Source of the DNA: Roseococcus thiosulfatophilus
GTDB lineage: Bacteria; Pseudomonadota; Alphaproteobacteria; Acetobacterales; Acetobacteraceae
Length of the DNA: 64,000 nt
Reading direction: 5' to 3'
NCBI RefSeq assembly: GCF_017311575.1
Contig: NZ_JAFFQY010000008.1
Span: 1-64,000, forward strand
A program made the translations under genes and the position numbers. The notes under the pieces are model-generated. The model did no database searches. It saw nothing but the letters and a program-made list of their open reading frames with translations, and was not told the origin of the DNA. The number at the start of each line of letters is the position of its first letter. The stretch's first letter is position 1. This document shows positions 9,134 through 15,188 of this stretch, one piece after another.

Positions 9134-10096
9134 ATGAACCGCCGCGCCCTGCTGGCCGCAATCCCGGCCACCGCCGTCGCCTCCGCCGCGTCCGGCCAGA
9201 CCTGGCCTGCCCAACCCGTCCGCGCCATCGTCCCCTTCGCCGCCGGCAGCGCCACCGACATCCTGGGCCGCCTTTTCGCGGAGCGCATGCGCGACAACCT
9301 CGGCCAGCCCGTGGTGGTGGAGAACCGCGCCGGCGCCTCGGGCATGATCGGCGCCGAGGCCGTGGCCCGCGCCGCCCCCGATGGCTACACGGTGCTGTTC
9401 GGCACCAACTCCACCCAGGCCGCCGCCAACGCCCTGTTCCGCCGCGTGCCCTATGACCAGGAGCGTGACTTCGCGCCGGTCTCGACGCTCGCTTCCATCC
9501 CGCTGCTGGTGGCGGTCGCCGCCAACTCGCCCTACCGCACGCTGCAGGACCTGATCACCGCCGCGCGCGAGCGGCCGGAGAGCATCAGCTTCGCCTCCGC
9601 CTCCTCCTCGCAGCAGGTGGCGGCCGAGATGCTGGCCGCCATGGCCGGCGTGAAGATGCTGAACGTGCCCTACCGCTCCTCGCCCAACGCGGTGCAGGAT
9701 TTGATCGCGGGGCGGGTGAACCTGTTCGTCGCCGACCAGGCCGTGATCCTGCCTGGCGTGCAGGGCGGGCAGCTGCGGGTGCTGGGCATCACGACGCGCA
9801 CCCGTTCCGCCCAGTTGCCGGACGTGGCGCCGGTGGCCGAGCAGGGCCTGCCGGACTACGAGCTCTTCGCCTGGTTCGCGCTGATGGTGCCCGCGGCCAC
9901 CCCCGCCCCCGTCATCCAGCGGCTGAACGTGGCGGTGCGCCATGCGATGTCGGACAGCACCTTGCAGGAGCGCCTCAGCACCGGCTTCGGCATGGCGCTG
10001 CTGCCCTCGACGCCGGCCGAGGCCGCGGCCTTCATCCGCGCCGAAACCACCAAATGGACCAACGCCATCCGCGCCGCGGGGATCGAGCCGCAATAA
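9134..10096 (+). CDS. Bug/TctC-family periplasmic binding protein
   Basis: A 320-residue tripartite tricarboxylate transporter-type receptor. It has a signal peptide (MNRRALLAAIPATAVASAASG), then the family's QPVRAIVPFAAGSATDILGR and VENRAGASGMIGAEAVA segments, the second holding the Asp/Glu-rich ligand-side loop. Family members bind small carboxylates. No tctA or tctB membrane gene is near, as is typical for the large orphan Bug repertoires of this bacterial group. The start at 9134 has GGGAAGGAAA upstream; the frame is open 54 codons further but without a matching protein. A strong terminator follows. Confidence 0.92.
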   Translation: MNRRALLAAIPATAVASAASGQTWPAQPVRAIVPFAAGSATDILGRLFAERMRDNLGQPVVVENRAGASGMIGAEAVARAAPDGYTVLFGTNSTQAAANALFRRVPYDQERDFAPVSTLASIPLLVAVAANSPYRTLQDLITAARERPESISFASASSSQQVAAEMLAAMAGVKMLNVPYRSSPNAVQDLIAGRVNLFVADQAVILPGVQGGQLRVLGITTRTRSAQLPDVAPVAEQGLPDYELFAWFALMVPAATPAPVIQRLNVAVRHAMSDSTLQERLSTGFGMALLPSTPAEAAAFIRAETTKWTNAIRAAGIEPQ

Positions 10097-10123
10097 ACCG
10101 CGCCTCCGCCGGAGCCTTCGGGA

Positions 10124-10156
10124 AGCCGCGCGCCTGGCATGGGCGCGCGGCTTTTT
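10124..10156 (+). terminator. Intrinsic terminator after the Bug gene
   Basis: An 11-bp perfect stem (AGCCGCGCGCC with GGCGCGCGGCT) around a 7-base loop runs straight into TTTTT. It is the clearest rho-independent terminator in the window and insulates the following redox cluster. Confidence 0.92.
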
Positions 10157-10158
10157 CG

Positions 10159-10200
10159 TTGACTCGGGCGTGCCCTGCCGGATTGTATACAAATTCCGGC
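10159..10200 (+). promoter_or_regulatory. Promoter and palindromic operator of the oxidase-ferredoxin cluster
   Basis: A -35 box TTGACT (10159-10164) is followed, after 18 bases, by TTGTAT (10183-10188), a plausible -10. That -10 is the left half of the perfect palindrome TTGTATACAA (10183-10192), which in turn is flanked by GCCGGA and TCCGGC arms. TTGTATACAA-like sites are typical of FCD-type GntR repressors, and such a regulator is encoded at 12424. Binding here would mask the -10. The Shine-Dalgarno AGGAGG of the next gene follows at once. Confidence 0.6.
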
Positions 10201-10214
10201 AGCAGGAGGCTCCC

Positions 10215-10943
10215 ATGCCCGAACTGATGAACCCCGACGAGTTCCGCACGGCGCTCGAGAACGCCATCAAGGGCAAGGCGGCCACCGCCTCGCCCTTCTC
10301 CAAGGCCTGGGCCGAGGGGTCGCTGACCCGCGAGCACATGGCCCGCTGGGCCGAGAACCACTACAAATATGTCGGCCCCTTCGCGGACTACCTGGGCTAT
10401 GTCTATGCCCGCATGCCCGAGCAGTACCGCGAGGCGAAGGACTTCCTGCTCGCCAACATGTACGAGGAGGAGATCGGCGGCGACCGCCACACCGACCTGC
10501 TGATCCGCTTCGCCGAATCCTGCGGCACCACGCGCGAGCGCGTGCTGGACCCCGATCTGTGCAGCCCCACCACCCGCGCGCTCCAGGCCTGGTGCTACTG
10601 CGTGGCGATGCGCGAGGACCCGATCGTGGCCGTGGCCGGGCTGGTGGTGGGCCTGGAATCCCAGGTGCCCAGCATCTACCGCCGCCAGACGCCCACCCTG
10701 CGCGAGAAGTATGGCTTCTCGGACCATGAGGTGGAGTTCTTCGACCTGCACATCGTCAGCGACGAGATCCATGGCGAGCGCGGCTACCAGATCGTGCTGG
10801 AACACGCGAACACGGTCGAACTCCAGCAGAAATGCCTGCGCATCTGCGAGATCGGCGCGGAGATGCGGCTGCTCTACACCAACGCGCTCTACCGCGACTA
10901 TGTGGAGCCGACGCTGGGCGGCGGCATGGCGCGCGCGGCCTGA
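10215..10943 (+). CDS. CADD-type haem-oxygenase-like di-metal oxidase (PqqC/TENA superfamily)
   Basis: A 242-residue all-helical protein of the PqqC/TENA fold. It carries the complete six-ligand set of haem-oxygenase-like di-metal oxidases: Glu85 and His92 (E-x6-H), Glu148, then His179, Asp183 and His186 (H-x3-D-x2-H). The spacing closely matches that known for chlamydial CADD (E81, H88, E142, H174, D178, H181). Real PqqC does not bind metal, so a PqqC annotation would mislead. CADD makes p-aminobenzoate by self-sacrifice; relatives such as UndA and BesC cut C-C bonds of fatty or amino acids. Two ferredoxin genes follow directly, suggesting reductive activation of O2. Substrate unknown. Confidence 0.85.
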   Translation: MPELMNPDEFRTALENAIKGKAATASPFSKAWAEGSLTREHMARWAENHYKYVGPFADYLGYVYARMPEQYREAKDFLLANMYEEEIGGDRHTDLLIRFAESCGTTRERVLDPDLCSPTTRALQAWCYCVAMREDPIVAVAGLVVGLESQVPSIYRRQTPTLREKYGFSDHEVEFFDLHIVSDEIHGERGYQIVLEHANTVELQQKCLRICEIGAEMRLLYTNALYRDYVEPTLGGGMARAA

Positions 10944-11273
10944 GTGCCCCAGGTCATCTTCGTCGCGGCCGGGGTGGCGCATGAGGGCGAGATTCCCGAG
11001 GACGGGAACCTCGTCGTCCGCGCCGGCATCCGGAAATTCCCCTGGCCGCACCTGAAGTACAAATGCGGCATGGGCAAGTGCGGCACCTGCGCCGCCCGCG
11101 TGCTGGCGGGCGGCGAGGCGCTGGGCGAGCCCAGCTGGAAAGAGCGTGAGCGGCTGGGAGAGCGGCTCGCGCAGGGGTGGCGGCTGATGTGCCAGGTCTG
11201 GCCCAAGGGTCCGCTCACCATCACGCAAGACCAAGACAGCGCCGGGCCGCCCGCCCGGACGGGCACGGAGTGA
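10944..11273 (+). CDS. [2Fe-2S] ferredoxin, first of two in the oxidase cluster
   Basis: A 109-residue plant-type ferredoxin domain with ligands Cys41, Cys46, Cys49 (C-G-M-G-K-C-G-T-C) and Cys83. It starts with GTG immediately after the oxidase stop (TGA-GTG, no gap), which argues for coupled translation. It is a likely electron donor to the oxidase. No ferredoxin reductase is encoded nearby, so a general reductase must feed it. The C-terminal tail (about 20 residues after Cys83) is polar and probably disordered. Confidence 0.85.
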   Translation: MPQVIFVAAGVAHEGEIPEDGNLVVRAGIRKFPWPHLKYKCGMGKCGTCAARVLAGGEALGEPSWKERERLGERLAQGWRLMCQVWPKGPLTITQDQDSAGPPARTGTE

Positions 11274-11278
11274 CGCGC

Positions 11279-11569
11279 ATGGCCTATGTGATCCTGACCA
11301 CCAAGCCCGGGCAGTTCCGCACCGAGCCCGGCCCGGGCCTGACGCCCGTCGAGGCCTGGGACTACCTGTTCTGCGGCCGCAAGCGCGCCGGTTTCGTGAT
11401 CGCGGAGCTGCAATCGCCCAGCCGCGTGCGGATCATTGACGAGACGGGGCCGGTGAACTCCGTCCCCACCAAGTTCCTGGAAGCCTTCGACAGCGTGGAC
11501 GAGGCCCGGGCGGAACTTCGCACCCTCACCGCCTATCGCAACATGCCGGCCGAGCTGCGCCCGGCATGA
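11279..11569 (+). CDS. Small unknown protein between two ferredoxins
   Basis: A 96-residue soluble protein beginning MAYVILTTKPGQF; family not recognised. It has one cysteine, a beta-rich first half and a helical, acidic C-terminus. It starts 5 bases after the first ferredoxin gene and its stop overlaps the start of the second (ATGA), so it is certainly part of the operon. Its position suggests a subunit or specificity factor of the oxidase-ferredoxin system, which is inference only. The frame is open upstream to 11177 but that part overlaps the ferredoxin. Confidence 0.75.
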   Translation: MAYVILTTKPGQFRTEPGPGLTPVEAWDYLFCGRKRAGFVIAELQSPSRVRIIDETGPVNSVPTKFLEAFDSVDEARAELRTLTAYRNMPAELRPA

Positions 11570-11910
11570 GCGAGGCTGAGGAACCGCGCATCACGATCAC
11601 CTTTGCGACCTCGGGTGTGACAGCCACCGCGCCCGCGGGGTCAAGCCTGCTGCGGACCTCCATCCGCGAAAAGGGCGGCATTCCCTGGAAATGCGGGGGC
11701 GGCATTTGCGGCACCTGCCGCTGCCGCATCGAGGCGGGGCTCGAACACACCGACGCGGTGAAGCCCAAGGAGCGCAAGCACCTGACCGAGGACGACTTCG
11801 CCGCGGGCTACCGCATGGCCTGCCAGACCTTCGTGAAGGGCGACGTCACCATCTCCTGGGCCGAGCGCCGCACGCGGCCCGACGGGACGCTGCTGCCCGC
11901 TACTTCTTGA
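11566..11910 (+). CDS. [2Fe-2S] ferredoxin, second of two in the oxidase cluster
   Basis: A 114-residue plant-type ferredoxin with Cys43, Cys48, Cys51 (C-G-G-G-I-C-G-T-C) and Cys86 as cluster ligands. It differs clearly from the first ferredoxin, so the pair is not a recent duplication and may serve two steps or two redox potentials. Its start overlaps the stop of the small unknown gene; its stop overlaps the convergent GlcG-like gene by 11 bases. Confidence 0.88.
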   Translation: MSEAEEPRITITFATSGVTATAPAGSSLLRTSIREKGGIPWKCGGGICGTCRCRIEAGLEHTDAVKPKERKHLTEDDFAAGYRMACQTFVKGDVTISWAERRTRPDGTLLPATS

Positions 11911-12379
11911 TGTCCGCCGCCACCAGCACCTGAAGCCCCTGCGGCGCCAGCAGCTCCGCCAGGGCCTGGAGGGCGGCCAGGCCGCATGCGGTGTCCTGCT
12001 CGCCATTGCCGCCGGAGAGGCCGACGCCGCCCACCACCTCGCCCTCCACCACCACGGGGAAACCGCCCACGAAGACGGCGAAGCGCCCCTCGAAGCTGTG
12101 CTGGATGCCGAAGGCCTCATTGCCCGGCAAAGCGGGCCCGTTGGGCGGGGTATTGAACAGATGCGTGCTGCGCTTGTGCCCGGCCGCGGTGAAGGCCTTG
12201 TTCCAGGCGATCTGCGGCCCCGTGACGCGCGCGCCGTCCATGCGCTCCAGCGCGATGGGAAAGCCGCCGGCATCGGTCACGCAGCAGGTCTGGGGAACGC
12301 CCAGTTCGGCGGCCTTGTCGAGGGCCGCGGCCACCATGGCCCGGGCCTCGGCGCGTTCGATCTGCCAGATGCGCTTCAT
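11900..12379 (-). CDS. GlcG/HbpS-family protein
   Basis: A 159-residue protein of the small GlcG/HbpS (DUF336) family. Typical segments are the VTDAGGFPIALERMDGA stretch, NKAFTAAG and the glycine-rich GGFPVVVEGEVVGGVGLSGG. Members bind haem or cobalamin or accompany glycolate and diol oxidation, often as small accessory proteins. It lies back to back with the ferredoxin operon and divergent from the GntR gene (44 bases between starts), so it may be controlled by that regulator. Confidence 0.88.
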   Translation of the reverse strand: MKRIWQIERAEARAMVAAALDKAAELGVPQTCCVTDAGGFPIALERMDGARVTGPQIAWNKAFTAAGHKRSTHLFNTPPNGPALPGNEAFGIQHSFEGRFAVFVGGFPVVVEGEVVGGVGLSGGNGEQDTACGLAALQALAELLAPQGLQVLVAADIKK

Positions 12380-12423
12380 CGCTATTCCTGCTTTTCCCGG
12401 GAGGGATTAGGAAGGGCCGCGCC

Positions 12424-13068
12424 ATGGACGCGCAAGCCCCCAACACCCCGCCTGGCGTGAAGCCCCCTCTCGGCGCGCAAGTGCGCGCGCGGCTGGAGGG
12501 CGACATCCTGGCGGGCCACCTCAAGCCCGGCGAGCGGCTGATCGAGGAGGAACTGGCCCGGCGCTATGGCGTCTCCCGCTCGCCCATCCGCGAGGCGGTG
12601 CGGGGCCTGGCCAGCGAGGGGCTGATCGAGCTTTCCGCCCGGCGCGGCGCCGTGGTGGCGGCGCTGACGCCGCAGGAAGCCCGGGAATTCGTCGAGGTCC
12701 GCGCCCTGCTTGAGGGCTACACGGCCCGCCTCGCCGCGCGCTACCGCCGCCCCGCCGTGCTGGAGCGCGCGGAGGCCATCCTGCGCGCGGGGGCGAGCGG
12801 CCAGGGCGACCTGGCCGCACTCAACGCCGCGTTCCACGACACCCTGGCCGAGGCCGGCGGCAATGCCACGGTCCGCGCGCTGACCGAAAGCATCCGCAAG
12901 CGCAGCGCCCGCGTCTTTCACGCCGAGGGCGAGGCCGCCCAGCGCCGCACCTGGGAAGAACACCGTGGGATATTGGAAGCCATCCTGGCCGGTGACGAGG
13001 CGTTGGCCGCCAGCCGCGCCGAGGCCCATGTCCGCAGCGCCGGCGCCCCGCTGCTGGCGGGGGACTGA
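12424..13068 (+). CDS. GntR-family regulator with FCD ligand domain
   Basis: A 214-residue FadR-subfamily regulator. The winged helix-turn-helix occupies about residues 20-80 (RLIEEELARRYGVSRSPIREAVRGL), and the all-helical FCD effector domain follows with metal-site residues in the NAAFHDTL and EEHRGIL segments. FCD regulators are mostly repressors released by a carboxylate. It is the best candidate to bind the TTGTATACAA palindrome at 10183. A good Shine-Dalgarno, GGAAGGG, lies 6 bases upstream. Confidence 0.9.
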   Translation: MDAQAPNTPPGVKPPLGAQVRARLEGDILAGHLKPGERLIEEELARRYGVSRSPIREAVRGLASEGLIELSARRGAVVAALTPQEAREFVEVRALLEGYTARLAARYRRPAVLERAEAILRAGASGQGDLAALNAAFHDTLAEAGGNATVRALTESIRKRSARVFHAEGEAAQRRTWEEHRGILEAILAGDEALAASRAEAHVRSAGAPLLAGD

Positions 13069-13154
13069 CCTGCCGCGCGTGGACTTGCGCGCGGCCCACG
13101 GGTAATCAGGTAAGGACGGCCCACCCCTCGCGCGCCCCTCGGAGCCACGCCGCC

Positions 13155-14168
13155 TTGAGCCACTCTGTCTCGGACATCGACGCCCGCCTCTCCGGCAGCC
13201 TCGACGACAACCTGGCCGGGCGCCTGCCCGACGCGGCGACGGTCGCCGCCGCCGATGCCCGCGCCCGCCACTGGCACAGCCCCGAGCCTGGCCGGCTCCG
13301 CCCCGGCTCGCCCGAGCACAAGCGCGCCGTCTGCCGGATGTTCGAGGAGACCTTCAACCCCTACAAGCCGAGCGTCATTCCCTGGCCCAAGCTCGATGCG
13401 GAGGCGCTGAACCGCATCACCTCGCTCCCCATCTGGGACATCGCGGTGCAGACCGAGGGCAAGGCCCGGCTGCGCATGGCCGCCTATGCCGCCACCATCC
13501 AGGACCCCGAGATGCGCGAGACCATCGCGCGCAATGGCTGGGAAGAGAACCGCCACAAGGAGGTGCTGTCGCGCCTGGTGGCCGCCTATGACATCAAGCT
13601 GGCGCCGGAGCCGGAATACGTGCACCCGCGCGACGCGGAATGGGCCTATCTCGTCACCGGCTTCAGCGAATGCGTGGACAGTTTCTTCGCCTTCGGCCTG
13701 TTCGAGATGGCGCGGCGTTCCGGCTTCTTCCCCACCGAGCTGACGGACACCTTCGAGCCGGTGATCCAGGAGGAGTGCCGCCACATCCTGCTCTTCGCCA
13801 ATTGGCTGGCCTGGCACCGGGCCAACATGCCGCTCTGGCGCCGCCCCTGGTTCGAGCTGCGGGTCTGGGCCGTCTGGGCCTTCCTGGGCTGGGAGCGGAT
13901 CGGGCTGGCCAAGACCGTGGATGGCTCCGGGAAGGAGCAGAAGCAGGACAACAACTTCACCGTGACCGGCGCCAAGTCGGTCTCCGCCGAGGACTATACC
14001 CTGGCCGACATCATTGACCTCTGCCTTGCGGAGAATGACCGCCGCTTCGCGGGCTACGATGCCCGCCTGCTGCGCCCGACCACCATGCCAGCCCTGGCCC
14101 GCTTCGCGCGCTTCTTCCTGCGCGCGCCCAACCGCATGGCGCCCCCCGCCACGCCGGCGGCGGGCTGA
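13155..14168 (+). CDS. Diiron ferritin-like protein heading the hpnN operon
   Basis: A 337-residue helical protein with a full diiron four-helix pattern: Glu101, Glu131-x2-His134 (EENRH), Glu172 and Glu207-x2-His210 (EECRH). Such sites occur in ferritin-like oxidases and hydroxylases. The length is about twice that of a ferritin, with an extra 100-residue N-terminal part and a hydrophobic, Trp-rich helix near residues 225-250 that may touch the membrane. It starts with TTG at 13155, ten bases after GGAG. It leads an operon with a membrane protein (3-base gap) and the hopanoid transporter HpnN, so a role in lipid modification is plausible but unproven. Confidence 0.82.
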   Translation: MSHSVSDIDARLSGSLDDNLAGRLPDAATVAAADARARHWHSPEPGRLRPGSPEHKRAVCRMFEETFNPYKPSVIPWPKLDAEALNRITSLPIWDIAVQTEGKARLRMAAYAATIQDPEMRETIARNGWEENRHKEVLSRLVAAYDIKLAPEPEYVHPRDAEWAYLVTGFSECVDSFFAFGLFEMARRSGFFPTELTDTFEPVIQEECRHILLFANWLAWHRANMPLWRRPWFELRVWAVWAFLGWERIGLAKTVDGSGKEQKQDNNFTVTGAKSVSAEDYTLADIIDLCLAENDRRFAGYDARLLRPTTMPALARFARFFLRAPNRMAPPATPAAG

Positions 14169-14171
14169 GCG

Positions 14172-15185
14172 ATGACGGAGGGTTGGTTCCTCTACGCGCT
14201 GGCCATGCTCGCGCGCAGCGCGGCACTCGGCAGCGCCGCCTTCCTGCTGGTCGCGGCCCCGCCCGCGGTGCGGCCGCTGGCGCGCTATGTCACCACCGTG
14301 GCCGCCGTGCTGGCGGTGCTGGTGGCGTTGCTGGTCCTGCCCTCCACCGCGGGTTGGGGCGGCTGGATCGGCGCGCTGATGGCCCTCGGCGGCGGCGCGG
14401 CGACGGCCGCGCTGGCCTGGAAGGACGGCCCGCCGGCGCCCATCGTGGGGGCCGCCACCGTGCTGCTTCTGGGCGGCATCCTGCAGGGCGGCGCCCATGC
14501 CGGCGCCCTGCCCGTGCTGGCCACCTTCCTGCGCGAATCGGGCGCGGCCATCTGGATGGGCAGCCTGCCGCTGCTCTGGTTCGCCCTGCGCGGCACCGGC
14601 GCCATGCGCAGCGCGCGCAACCACCGCACGCTGGCGCTGGGCGGCATGGCGCTGGCCCTGCCGGGCGTGCTGCTGCTCTGGGGGCAGGCGGGGGCAGGCT
14701 TCACCGCCCAGGGGGGGATGATCCTCGCCACGGCGGTGTTGATCCTGGGGCTGGTGAAGCTGACGCTGTGGCAGGCCTGGCTACTGCGCGGCGAGGTGCC
14801 GCCCGACCGGCTGCTGGCCCTGACCGAGGCCGCCATCCTCATCGCCACCGCCCTTTGCGGCCCCATCGCCGCGCTGTTCATGGGGGTGCCGGTGCCGGGG
14901 CTCTGGGCCGTGCTGCCGGTCTTCCTGGTGGCGGCGGCGCTGGCGCTGAGCGTGTGGTTCACCTCGCTGCCGGGCGGGATCCTCGCCCTGCTGCTGGTGG
15001 CGGCCGGCACCGTGGCGCTGGGCGCGGGTGCGGCGCTGGTCGGCCTGCTGGCCGTCATGGCGGGCTGCCTGCGCTGGCTCGCCCGGCGCCAGCCCGAGAC
15101 CTGTGAGGGCAGCACCAGCCAGGCATTCTGGCCTGGCGTGGCGCTGGCGGCCCTGGTGGCGGCGCTGCTGGTGCATGCGGTTTAG
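14172..15185 (+). CDS. Polytopic membrane protein, CopD-like
   Basis: A 337-residue, very hydrophobic protein with about nine predicted membrane helices. The central GGAHAGALPVL segment followed by ESGAAIWMGSLPLLW resembles the copper resistance D (CopD) domain, where His and Trp residues lie in helices. The similarity is partial, so the copper link is tentative. It sits 3 bases after the ferritin-like gene and 3 bases before hpnN, so all three are translated from one message. Confidence 0.7.
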   Translation: MTEGWFLYALAMLARSAALGSAAFLLVAAPPAVRPLARYVTTVAAVLAVLVALLVLPSTAGWGGWIGALMALGGGAATAALAWKDGPPAPIVGAATVLLLGGILQGGAHAGALPVLATFLRESGAAIWMGSLPLLWFALRGTGAMRSARNHRTLALGGMALALPGVLLLWGQAGAGFTAQGGMILATAVLILGLVKLTLWQAWLLRGEVPPDRLLALTEAAILIATALCGPIAALFMGVPVPGLWAVLPVFLVAAALALSVWFTSLPGGILALLLVAAGTVALGAGAALVGLLAVMAGCLRWLARRQPETCEGSTSQAFWPGVALAALVAALLVHAV

Positions 15186-15188
15186 GCC

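Noticed and set aside
10215-10943. Annotation as PQQ synthesis protein PqqC, to serve the glucose dehydrogenase at 58076
   Set aside because: The protein carries a six-residue di-metal site absent from PqqC, and no other pqq gene is near.
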